Assembly: GCA_902802795.1 (NCBI GenBank)
Contig: CADCNI010000035.1
Coordinates: 1-35,781, forward strand
Length of the DNA stretch: 35,781 bases
Direction of reading: 5' to 3'
Source of the DNA: an uncultured Ruminococcus sp.
Lineage (GTDB): Bacteria; Bacillota; Clostridia; Oscillospirales; Acutalibacteraceae
The notes under the pieces were generated by a model, which saw only the letters and a program-made list of their open reading frames with translations, was not told the origin of the DNA and ran no database searches. The translations under genes were made by a program, and so were the position numbers. Below, one piece after another: positions 1-7,016 of the stretch. Every line of letters begins with the position of its first letter. Positions within the stretch are counted from its first letter, which is position 1.

Positions 1-144
1 CTCCCCGCTGGTGGCGCTGCCCCCAGGCCCCTGCCAGGAGGAACTAGTTCCCCCTGGACTCCCACGCTCGCATTCGCTCGCTAGTTGCGCTTCGCTTTTT
101 TTTCTTTTTTCTTTTTCTCTCCACTCCCCACTAAATTCTCATTT
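1..144. repeat. Partial copy of a palindromic dispersed repeat at the window edge
   Basis: Positions 54-144 match, with small changes, one arm of the element at 10911-11140. The shared blocks are the GGACTCCCACGCTCGC segment, a GCTCGCTAGTTGCGCTTCGC segment, a pyrimidine run, and the CCACTCCCCACTAAATT heptamer end. Inside this arm the core differs from the second copy: positions 34-57 form a near-perfect 24-bp palindrome centred on AACTAGTT. The other arm would lie to the left of the window. No gene is visible in this stretch. Confidence 0.8.
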
Positions 145-193
145 ACCGCAACTTGCAGCTTACCGCCGTTATTTGAAACTCACCGAAAAAAAG

Positions 194-222
194 TTGCGGA
201 TAGAACAGGGGAATGGTATAAT
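194..222 (+). promoter_or_regulatory. Putative sigma-A promoter for the 4Fe-4S membrane protein
   Basis: TTGCGG at 194-199, a 17-bp spacer, and TATAAT at 217-222. TGG directly precedes the -10 box, giving an extended -10. The distance to the start codon at 263 leaves a leader of about 35 nt containing AGAAAGG as ribosome binding site. Confidence 0.6.
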
Positions 223-262
223 AAAAATACAAAAAATCCCAATAGAAAGGCCGTGCTCCTGC

Positions 263-1096
263 ATGAAAAATTTCAAAAAATACCTTCCCGCGCTCATCCT
301 GTTCCTCGTCTTTGAAACCGTGGCGGTGTCGCTCTGGCTCGCGCTCGGCAATCTCTTTTATCTCTTCAATTTTTCCTACATCGGCACCTGTATCGCTGTG
401 GGATTGGCGATGTACGTCAGCGGCAAAAAGTACGCCCGCCGCTTCGTGCAGTTCGCGGTCGGCTCCTATATGCTGGTGTATCTCGGCATCATCAGCCGCG
501 AGAATATGCAGATCGAGGGCTTCTGGTATTATCTCTACATGGGCGTGTTTGAAGCGGCCACCATTCATTACGCCGTCGCCAAGATCTTCGGGCCGCTGCT
601 CTTCGGTCGCGGTTGGTGCGGCTATGCCTGCTGGACGGCGATAATTCTCGACCTGCTGCCCTACAAGCAGCCCAAGGCTCCCCGCAAAAAGAAACTCGGC
701 GCGCTGCGCTATGTCATGTTTGTGCTGTCCTTTGCGCTCGTGACCGCGCTCTTTCTCACCCACGCCGCCCATCTGGAAACCATCATGTTCTGGCTCTTCC
801 TCGGCGGCAATGTCCTCTATTATCTGCTCGGCATCCTCCTCGCCTTTGCATTCAAGGACAACCGCGCTTTCTGCAAATACCTCTGCCCCATCACCGTATT
901 CTTAAAACCCATGAGCTACTTCTCCCTCTTCCGCGTGAAATGCGATGAGAGCAAATGTGTAAACTGCGGCAAATGCCAGCGCGTCTGCCCCATGAATGTG
1001 GAGGTCAACAACAACAGCCGCCGCAGAAAATACGGCACCGAGTGCATCCTCTGCTTTGAATGCGTCAAAGAATGCCCCGTCAAAGCGCTTCATTAA
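263..1096 (+). CDS. NapH/polyferredoxin-like membrane 4Fe-4S protein
   Basis: A 277-residue membrane iron-sulfur protein, probably passing electrons at the membrane. About five hydrophobic segments (near residues 8-30, 40-55, 70-85, 155-175 and 182-200) precede a cytoplasmic tail. Two cysteine motifs typical of the NapH/NosR/RdxA group are present: WCGYAC near residues 118-123 and FCKYLCP near 203-209. Two 4Fe-4S ferredoxin motifs of CxxCxxCxxxCP type lie near residues 232-243 and 255-270. The open frame extends upstream to position 11, but that part is the pyrimidine-rich repeat. The ATG at 263 has an AGAAAGG ribosome binding site and a promoter in front, so it was chosen. It is convergent with plsC, 20 bp away, and has no reductase or other redox partner beside it. 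The electron donor and acceptor cannot be told from sequence. Confidence 0.85.
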   Translation: MKNFKKYLPALILFLVFETVAVSLWLALGNLFYLFNFSYIGTCIAVGLAMYVSGKKYARRFVQFAVGSYMLVYLGIISRENMQIEGFWYYLYMGVFEAATIHYAVAKIFGPLLFGRGWCGYACWTAIILDLLPYKQPKAPRKKKLGALRYVMFVLSFALVTALFLTHAAHLETIMFWLFLGGNVLYYLLGILLAFAFKDNRAFCKYLCPITVFLKPMSYFSLFRVKCDESKCVNCGKCQRVCPMNVEVNNNSRRRKYGTECILCFECVKECPVKALH

Positions 1097-1101
1097 CGTG
1101 A

Positions 1102-1118
1102 AATGTGAAATTCACATT
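1102..1118. other. Short palindrome between convergent genes
   Basis: AATGTGAA and TTCACATT flank a single A in the 20-bp gap between the convergent ends of the 4Fe-4S gene and plsC; the palindrome overlaps the plsC stop codon. It could act as a weak two-way terminator, but the loop is tight and there is no long T run. Confidence 0.35.
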
Positions 1119-1836
1119 ATTGAAGTGCTTCGCAGATGGCGGCCTGGGTTTTGGCAGGGAGTTCGCGGAATTCGTTTCTGCCCATGCCTTCCGTCTCGAT
1201 CGGAGGCAGGATGCGCAGTTTGACATTTCCCGATTTGATCCAGTGTCCGTTTCTCTCAAACAGCGCCGCCGTGCCGTCCAGCGCCACGGGAACAATGGGA
1301 GCGCCCGTCTTTTGCGCCACCTTGAAGGCGCCGCCCTTGAATTCTCCCACTTCGCCCGTCTTGCTGCGGGTTCCTTCGGGAAAAATGATGGCGGAATAGC
1401 CGTCGTTGACCACGCTGATCATCTGGTTGATCGCCTCAATGCCTGCCTTCATGTCCGCGCGATCCACATAGACACAGTGAATCTCTTTCATCCACAGTCG
1501 GATGAAAGGTACCTTGCCGATGGAGGCTTTCGACAGCAGCGCGTGCGGCTTGTCCAGATACGCCAGCAGCAGCAGGATGTCAAAAAAGCTCTGGTGATTG
1601 CTCGCGAAAACGCACACCCGGTCGGTCGGAATGTTCTCCGTACCCTGCACATCCACCTTGGCTCCCGCTAAAAACAGCAGCCGACGCGCCCAGTTGCGCA
1701 CCGTCTTGTCCACAAACGCGTCCTGTTTTTCACGGGGAGAAAAACGGTTCATCCACTGCACCCGCAGCCATACCACCATCAGGAGCAGGAGTTCGCCCCA
1801 CATATAGATCATAAATAAAATCGTTTTCAAAATCAT
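1117..1836 (-). CDS. plsC: 1-acyl-sn-glycerol-3-phosphate acyltransferase
   Basis: A 239-residue acyltransferase of the PlsC family, which adds the second acyl chain to lysophosphatidic acid at the inner membrane face in phospholipid synthesis. A hydrophobic N-terminal segment (about residues 5-25) anchors it. The acyltransferase motifs are intact: the catalytic NHxxxxD block at residues 80-86 (H81, D86) and FPEGTRS at 152-158, which binds the glycerol phosphate. The length is normal for the family. The ATG at 1836 follows GGGAGGG at a 7-nt spacing. It lies 128 bp downstream of greA, from which it is separated by a likely terminator. A start close to the terminator suggests either read-through or an unrecognised promoter. 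Confidence 0.92.
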   Translation of the reverse strand: MILKTILFMIYMWGELLLLMVVWLRVQWMNRFSPREKQDAFVDKTVRNWARRLLFLAGAKVDVQGTENIPTDRVCVFASNHQSFFDILLLLAYLDKPHALLSKASIGKVPFIRLWMKEIHCVYVDRADMKAGIEAINQMISVVNDGYSAIIFPEGTRSKTGEVGEFKGGAFKVAQKTGAPIVPVALDGTAALFERNGHWIKSGNVKLRILPPIETEGMGRNEFRELPAKTQAAICEALQ

Positions 1837-1873
1837 GTATTTGCCCTCCCAGACACGATATCATACTGACAAG

Positions 1874-1923
1874 AAAAGCCGCTGCCCACACAGAACGGCG
1901 CCTGCCGTCCGTCGGCAGCAGCT
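1874..1923 (-). terminator. Probable intrinsic terminator after greA
   Basis: On the minus strand, AAGCTGCTGCC and GGCAGCGGCTT pair over 11 positions with one G-T pair. They enclose a smaller GC-rich hairpin and are followed by TTTTCTT. It lies in the gap between greA and plsC. Confidence 0.55.
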
Positions 1924-1964
1924 TCTGCTTGCGGATCATCTGAAAACAGATAAATGATGAAAAA

Positions 1965-2453
1965 TTATTTCGATCTGGCAATCTCCACGATCTGATAACG
2001 AATCACGCCGCCGGGAGCTTCAATTTCAATCGTCTCGCCCAGCTTTCTGCCGACAACCGCCCGACCGATGGGGCATTCGTCCGAAATGCTGCCCTTAAAG
2101 GGATTGGCTTCGGTGGAACCTACAATCTGATATTCTTCTTCATCACCCGAATCGAGATCTACCAGCTTGACCTTGCCGCCGATCTTGACAACGTCGGTGG
2201 AAAGATCGGATTCGTCGATGATGACGGCGTTTTTGAGCATGGTTTCCAGCTCGAGAATGCGGCTTTCCACCTGCGCCTGCTCGTTTTTGGCTTCATCGTA
2301 TTCGCTGTTTTCACTCAAGTCACCAAAGGACAGCGCGACCTTGATCTTGTCAGCAATGTCTTTTCTTTTGACGGATTTGAGATATTCCAGTTCTTCCTCG
2401 CGCTGTTTCAGACCTTCCTCGGTCAGCATGAATTGTCTTGCGTTAGTAGCCAT
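1965..2453 (-). CDS. greA: Transcription elongation factor GreA
   Basis: A 162-residue Gre factor that enters the RNA polymerase secondary channel and stimulates cleavage of backtracked RNA. The N-terminal antiparallel coiled coil carries the tip motif GDLSENSEY, which retains both acids equivalent to E. coli Asp41 and Glu44. It is followed by a complete FKBP-like C-terminal domain with NPFKGSISDECPIGRAVVG and an APGG element. The frame opens 8 codons earlier with TTG, but AAGGAAG lies inside that stretch and is correctly spaced for the ATG at 2453, so that start is used. It lies 52 bp downstream of a second, truncated Gre-like gene and shares its strong promoter. Confidence 0.95.
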   Translation of the reverse strand: MATNARQFMLTEEGLKQREEELEYLKSVKRKDIADKIKVALSFGDLSENSEYDEAKNEQAQVESRILELETMLKNAVIIDESDLSTDVVKIGGKVKLVDLDSGDEEEYQIVGSTEANPFKGSISDECPIGRAVVGRKLGETIEIEAPGGVIRYQIVEIARSK

Positions 2454-2505
2454 ACTGTCACAATCTTCCTTTTCCAATAGTATTTTATGTGTTTCGCTCG
2501 ATCGG

Positions 2506-2748
2506 TCAATCCTCCGTCATGGCACGTCGGAGGATCTCCTCCAGCTCGCCAATCCGGTTTTCAATGCGCGCCTGCTCCCGCTTGGCCTCGTCGTATTCCC
2601 TGTTCTGACTCAGATCGCCGAGAGAACGCGCCACTCTGAGGCGGTCAGTCACTTCTTTTCTGTCAACCGAACGAAGGGTTTCCAGTTCGCGCATATACGC
2701 TTTCAGGCGGCTTGCCGTCATCACGTTCTTTTCTATCTCGTCAGCCAT
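2506..2748 (-). CDS. Stand-alone GreA N-terminal coiled-coil domain with altered catalytic tip
   Basis: An 80-residue protein that aligns without gaps to the first domain of the neighbouring GreA, including RELETLRSVDRKEVTDRL and REYDEAKREQARIENRI. It then stops, so the FKBP-like domain that anchors Gre factors to RNA polymerase is absent. The tip reads GDLSQN instead of GDLSEN. The codon is CAG, so the acid equivalent to E. coli GreA Glu44 is Gln while Asp41 is kept. Cleavage activity is therefore unlikely. The ATG at 2748 follows AAGGAG with a 10-nt spacing. It is the first gene of a two-gene unit with greA, behind a perfect-consensus promoter. It could be a regulator or competitor of GreA, or a decaying duplicate; the uninterrupted frame and strong expression signals favour a working gene. 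Confidence 0.8.
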   Translation of the reverse strand: MADEIEKNVMTASRLKAYMRELETLRSVDRKEVTDRLRVARSLGDLSQNREYDEAKREQARIENRIGELEEILRRAMTED

Positions 2749-2805
2749 GCCGTTTCAGCTCCTTTAGCATCGGACACGCGGATCATCAAAAACCGACTGA
2801 TTATT

Positions 2806-2834
2806 ATTATAGCCGCAATCGCCGCGTATGTCAA
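2806..2834 (-). promoter_or_regulatory. Perfect-consensus sigma-A promoter for the Gre-like pair
   Basis: On the minus strand, TTGACA (2834-2829), a 17-bp spacer and TATAAT (2811-2806): every consensus position matches. Transcription should start near 2799, giving a leader of about 50 nt. This is the best promoter seen in the window. Confidence 0.85.
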
Positions 2835-2860
2835 TCATCAAATCATTTTCTCCACACGGA

Positions 2861-5041
2861 TTACAGGGCACGCAGCACGGAGATCATGGAAATCAGCACA
2901 AAGACCAACTGCATGATGATGATTTCCACCGGGTCGATGGCGTAAGGACTCAGACAGCTCAGACCCGCCACAAAGAGAAATCCCATAGCAAAGCAAATCG
3001 TCTGAATCAGCAGACTCAGCCGGCGGTTCTCCTTAAGACGCACTGCCGCGCGAATGCCCTCCGACAGCGCCCGCAGTGAACCGTCAGTGGCCAGCAGCGC
3101 TTCCTCCTGCTCCGTCACCGCGTAGGTCACGGAATCATAGATGCGGCTGCCCTCGTTGTCGAGAATGGAGATAAAACGGGGCGGCACATCAAACACCGCC
3201 GTGATCAGCGGCACGTTGATGTTGGCGTCGCAGGTGTAGATCATGACGTTGGTGCCGTCGGAAATGAGCCGCACGAGCGCGTTACGCGTGGAAAGAGAGG
3301 CTTTGTATTCCAGCAGATAAACGCCCATCAGACGGTTGTTGACCGCCACATACAGCACCTGATGGCCAGGGCGCTTGCGCAGCGCTTCAAATTCGTCCAG
3401 CCGCGCCAGTCCGCCGTTCGGCACCAGCACACGGTGGGTTTCCATCATGTCGCGGTTGCCGATCAGGATGCGCTTTTCCCGCAGCCACGCCGAAATGCCC
3501 ATTTCGTTTTCGTACTCAATGCTGTCCACATTTTCCCGCAGCTTCGCGTCGTCACCAATGAGCTGCCCAAAGACTTCTGCCAGCGCACCGCCTGCCGCAA
3601 TCAGCACCGAGGCCGCTGTTGTAGTGATCTCCGCGATTTCCATTTCCGCTACGGCAAAGCTGCGGCGCACCTTAATGCTGCCCCGCGGGAAAAGCTCGGT
3701 GGTGTTGATGGCGAACGCGTCGGTGTCTCCGAATTTTTCGACGGCGTTCCAGCCGTTAAGCAGCGCGCCCTTGCGCCGCAGCCTGTTGGTGATGTGACTC
3801 AGCGGTATCTCCAGGCACAGCAGACCCGTGATGGGGATGCCCGTTACCAGCGCCGCGCACAGGGCGGAGAACGCCACGTTGAGGAAATCCCCCTCCATAA
3901 AGAGTCCCCTGACGGCTCCCACCAGTGCCGCAATGACGGAAACGGCGAGAAAATAGGGGTACACTTTGGCGATCATCGCGCTGCTGCTGTCCTCACGGCA
4001 GGCATTGACAAAATAATTGCCGAGCTGTCTGGTGCGCACCACATAGGCGATTCTGGCATTGGTGCTGCCCGACGCAAGCCGCAGATCGGCGGCGATGGGA
4101 CTGTCATCCGCCGCCAGCACCTCCGAGTGAATGCCCCGTCTGGCGGCATATCCGAACCCCTTTGCCACACGCAGGGTGTGAAGCAGGCGGTTAAAGGTGT
4201 AAATTGTCACCGCCAGACAAATGGGCGCGGCAAAAGAATGGGTGGCGGGCTGGCGCCTTACCGTCACGGACAGCAGCATATACAGAATATGCAGCAGTTC
4301 CGCGATGATTGCCGCCGCCACCGCCGCGCGAATATTGAATTGACGGGCAATCAGTTTTTTCAGCCCCGAAATCAGATCCTTGCTTACGATGCAGGACGTA
4401 AATCCCAGACCGCACAGGACAATCAGCAGATAAGCGACCGGCGAGATTTCCGGCATGAAAATGGAGGGAAAGGGAACGCCAAAGGCGGGCAGCAGTTCAA
4501 TGAGGCAGAGAAAGAGCGTCACCGCCCCCACCTCGGCGAGATTGAACATCAGACGCTTGCACATACCCTCCAGCTTGGCTCGGTTGTTTTCCACATCCTT
4601 GGCGCTGCGATAGCTCGATTTTGCCAAAATGGCATCTTCATCCAGCTCGTAATAAGCGACTCCGCTTCCACGGAAGGAACTGCGCCTTTTGAGCTGCTGT
4701 TCCAGCTCATACAGGTCAATGCTGGACTGTCGGTTATGTACGCCGCGCTTCTGATCCTTTCCAAGTATCCGGTCGGCGGGATCCATGTCCACCGGGGAAA
4801 TCATCGGCTCCTCCTCCGGTTTCTCCTGCGGCGGATAAAGCACATCCAGCAGCGCGATTTCCAGCCGCACAAAGGAAATTTTTCCCCGAATCAGCTTCAT
4901 ATTGCCCTTACCGGCCGCGGCGGACGGCCCTATCCCCCATTCGGAAGGAATGGGCATTGCCTCCATCACATGAGAAACAACCGCCTCGTCGGTCGTCTGT
5001 TTTTTATTTCCGATATGTGTTGTGTCTTCTTGAAAAGCCAA
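2861..5041 (-). CDS. Degenerate P-type ATPase-like membrane protein
   Basis: A 726-residue protein with the outline of a P1B-type ion pump but without its catalytic residues. Residues 1-165 are soluble and charged. Hydrophobic segments lie near 170-190, 200-220, 240-262, 270-290, 368-390, 395-415 and 685-726. At residues 441-454 the order D-x-F-A-I-N-T-T-E-L-F-P-R-G aligns with the phosphorylation motif DKTGTLTxG: the phosphorylated Asp is Asn446 (codon AAC) and the closing Gly454 is kept. The preceding transmembrane CPC becomes IPI at 402-404. KRILIGNRDMM (523-533) resembles the nucleotide-domain GN element. TCDAN (603-607) stands where TGDN is expected. No TGE actuator motif or GDGxND motif is visible. 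It starts with TTG at 5041 after AGGAGG. The two genes upstream encode disordered proteins. The fold assignment is inferred; transport by ATP hydrolysis is unlikely. Confidence 0.7.
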   Translation of the reverse strand: MAFQEDTTHIGNKKQTTDEAVVSHVMEAMPIPSEWGIGPSAAAGKGNMKLIRGKISFVRLEIALLDVLYPPQEKPEEEPMISPVDMDPADRILGKDQKRGVHNRQSSIDLYELEQQLKRRSSFRGSGVAYYELDEDAILAKSSYRSAKDVENNRAKLEGMCKRLMFNLAEVGAVTLFLCLIELLPAFGVPFPSIFMPEISPVAYLLIVLCGLGFTSCIVSKDLISGLKKLIARQFNIRAAVAAAIIAELLHILYMLLSVTVRRQPATHSFAAPICLAVTIYTFNRLLHTLRVAKGFGYAARRGIHSEVLAADDSPIAADLRLASGSTNARIAYVVRTRQLGNYFVNACREDSSSAMIAKVYPYFLAVSVIAALVGAVRGLFMEGDFLNVAFSALCAALVTGIPITGLLCLEIPLSHITNRLRRKGALLNGWNAVEKFGDTDAFAINTTELFPRGSIKVRRSFAVAEMEIAEITTTAASVLIAAGGALAEVFGQLIGDDAKLRENVDSIEYENEMGISAWLREKRILIGNRDMMETHRVLVPNGGLARLDEFEALRKRPGHQVLYVAVNNRLMGVYLLEYKASLSTRNALVRLISDGTNVMIYTCDANINVPLITAVFDVPPRFISILDNEGSRIYDSVTYAVTEQEEALLATDGSLRALSEGIRAAVRLKENRRLSLLIQTICFAMGFLFVAGLSCLSPYAIDPVEIIIMQLVFVLISMISVLRAL

Positions 5042-5075
5042 CTATCAAAACCTCCTGCAAATGACAGAGACAACC

Positions 5076-5110
5076 CAAGGGGAAACGATACGGATACCGT
5101 TTTCCCCTTG
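5076..5110. other. GC-rich hairpin between two genes of the disordered-protein cluster
   Basis: CAAGGGGAAA and TTTCCCCTTG pair around a loop of about 15 nt in the 109-bp gap upstream of the P-type ATPase-like gene. On the transcribed (minus) strand no T run follows, so it is more likely an mRNA processing or stability structure than a terminator. Confidence 0.45.
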
Positions 5111-5150
5111 TCGTTATTTTGTCATCTATTTTGCGATCATTGACAGCAGG

Positions 5151-6953
5151 TCAATGTCTCTTTTTAAATCTGCCGCCTTTTGGCTTGCCTTCTTCCACAT
5201 CGGCAGCCGCGGAATCCGCCGCAGCCGATGAAGCCGCGGAAGAAACCGACTTGCCGCCGAATCCGAAGCCGAACTCGTCATCCTCGGAGGCCGTCTGCAT
5301 GGAATCGCTGCTCATGCCGCTAAACGGATCATTGCTAAAAATCGGTGCGACAGGTTCCGGCGGGCCGGATGCGGCGATCGGTGGGCTGAAGGTAAAATCA
5401 GACATATTCGGTTCGGAAGCGATAGGCGCGGACGGCGCTGCCTGTATCGGTTCGGGCGAAACCGGAGGGGTAAAAATCGGCTCCGGTACAACAGGCGCGG
5501 GCGCTTCTGTCCTGACGGGCTCCGGCGGCGCCGTCTGCTGCGGATAAGGCGGTTCGTAAGGTGCTTCCGGATAGGTTCTGCGTTCCGGTTCCCGGCGTGT
5601 GTCGGCATAGGAATCACGATAGCGGTCATCTTGCCGGCGATCATATCGGTTGTCCTGCCGACGATCATATCGGTCGTCTCCCCGGCGATCATACCGGTCG
5701 TCTTCCCGGCGATTATACCGACGATCATCACGTCGGTCATCATATTCCTCCGCGTAACGGTCGCTGTCTCTCCGCTCTTCCCAGCGTTCGTCCCGGCGTC
5801 CTCCACGGCGTTCATATCTCCGATCGTCATACGGAGGATAGGACGGATAGGACGAATACGGCGGATAGGGGGGATATTGGGGCGGATAAGACGGATATTG
5901 AGGCGGATAGGAAGGATATTGGCTGTACATAGGCATCGGCATGGGCATCGGCATGGGATAAGGAATCGGGATGGTCTGATACGGCATGCCTCCCTGACTC
6001 TGATTCTGTCCGCCGTTGGGAATGACCATGGGATAGCTCATCATCTGATTCATGGGAGTCATCGGATAAGACGGATACATGCCACCATAAGGAATGAATT
6101 CCTGCTGGTTTTTGTCCGAATCCTGTGACATATAATCCCCCTCGCTTTCGTAATCGTCATACCGATCGTTCCGATCGTTCCGATCATACCGATCATTCCC
6201 ATCATTCCGGCCGTACCGATCCTCGTTCAAAGGCGGTGTGCTTTCTTTAGGCTGCGAGTGAAAGACGGAGTCCGGCCGGAGCTCGGGCAGATAACTGTCG
6301 GGTTTTTCATTTTCCTCCGCCTTTTTCGGCGTCACCTTCACGGGAAGAGGCGCGGGAGAAACGGGTTCCGGCGAGGATTCAATATCCTCCAAGTCGGGCA
6401 GATCCTCGGGTTCCTTTTTTCGTTTGCGAAAGGAAAAACGGGACGGCGGACGCACCGGTTTATCCTCGTCAAAATATTGGTCAAATTTTTCGGAATCGCC
6501 GTCTTTTTTTTCGTCATAGGTCAGTCCCGCAAGCAGTTCCTTGGCGGTTTCGCTGTCGGAATAAATCGACTGCTCCGGATAGACGTCATCTTCTCTCTCA
6601 TCGCCGTCAACCGGATCGAAAAGATAGGCAAACTCCGAATTGGTACTGCGGATAGGCGTGTTGCCGAAATCACTGCCGTGATCCAGACCCGTGGAAACCA
6701 TGGGGCTGCGCGTCGGGTCAAATATATGATCATCGCTCAGCGCCGCATCGTTGTCATCCACGCGCTGGTGCCGCTGAAACAGGCCTTTTTTCTGCTTGGG
6801 AAGATCGGCGGTTTTCTCGGCGGTTTTCTTTTTTGCTTCCCGCAGTTCCTTTCGGCTCAGCTTCCTGGGTTTCTCTCCGAAGTCGGCGCTGTCGGGATCG
6901 GCTGTCTCGGTTTCAAAATTGTCCTGATAATCTAAATCGTCTTCAAATCCCAT
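5151..6953 (-). CDS. Long disordered low-complexity protein (RYDRR and PY-rich)
   Basis: Unrecognised 600-residue protein with no membrane segment, signal peptide or known fold. Residues 1-240 are charged, with a lysine-rich patch near 30-60. Residues about 241-268 hold NDRYDRND repeats. About 318-376 is rich in Pro, Tyr and Met (runs of PYPMPMP and YPSYPPQ). About 378-456 is a mixed-charge array of DDRYDRRQ octads. About 460-600 is Pro/Ser/Ala rich and ends in a basic GGRFKKRH tail. Such Arg/Tyr-rich, mixed-charge sequence is typical of proteins that self-associate or bind RNA, but that role is only inferred. The ATG at 6953 follows AAGGGAGG at 7 nt; the frame continues 15 codons upstream without a better site. 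It lies 63 bp after the 644-residue gene and 109 bp before the P-type ATPase-like gene on the same strand. Confidence 0.8.
   Translation of the reverse strand: MGFEDDLDYQDNFETETADPDSADFGEKPRKLSRKELREAKKKTAEKTADLPKQKKGLFQRHQRVDDNDAALSDDHIFDPTRSPMVSTGLDHGSDFGNTPIRSTNSEFAYLFDPVDGDEREDDVYPEQSIYSDSETAKELLAGLTYDEKKDGDSEKFDQYFDEDKPVRPPSRFSFRKRKKEPEDLPDLEDIESSPEPVSPAPLPVKVTPKKAEENEKPDSYLPELRPDSVFHSQPKESTPPLNEDRYGRNDGNDRYDRNDRNDRYDDYESEGDYMSQDSDKNQQEFIPYGGMYPSYPMTPMNQMMSYPMVIPNGGQNQSQGGMPYQTIPIPYPMPMPMPMPMYSQYPSYPPQYPSYPPQYPPYPPYSSYPSYPPYDDRRYERRGGRRDERWEERRDSDRYAEEYDDRRDDRRYNRREDDRYDRRGDDRYDRRQDNRYDRRQDDRYRDSYADTRREPERRTYPEAPYEPPYPQQTAPPEPVRTEAPAPVVPEPIFTPPVSPEPIQAAPSAPIASEPNMSDFTFSPPIAASGPPEPVAPIFSNDPFSGMSSDSMQTASEDDEFGFGFGGKSVSSAASSAAADSAAADVEEGKPKGGRFKKRH
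5625..5730. repeat. In-gene tandem repeat of about 24 bp
   Basis: About four imperfect 24-bp units, built on CGGCGATCATATCGGTCGTC, encode the octad DDRYDRRQ within the disordered protein. A shorter 12-bp array of the same kind lies near 6150-6225. The units are a likely source of length variation by slippage. Confidence 0.7.
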
Positions 6954-7016
6954 ATGCGGGCCTCCCTTAATCATGAGGGTATTTTCTGTGCGATGCAAGC
7001 CGCCCTTTCCGCTGTT

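Noticed and set aside
11-262. Upstream extension of the 4Fe-4S protein by 84 codons
   Set aside because: The stretch is the pyrimidine-rich dispersed repeat plus a promoter; the ATG at 263 has a ribosome binding site and begins a normal membrane protein.
3362-5143. A 593-codon plus-strand open frame opposite the P-type ATPase-like gene
   Set aside because: Antisense shadow with low-complexity composition; the minus-strand frame has the ribosome binding site and fold-like motifs.
5625-5730. Regular short repeats that might be read as a CRISPR array
   Set aside because: The units are contiguous, have no spacers and encode a protein repeat in frame.
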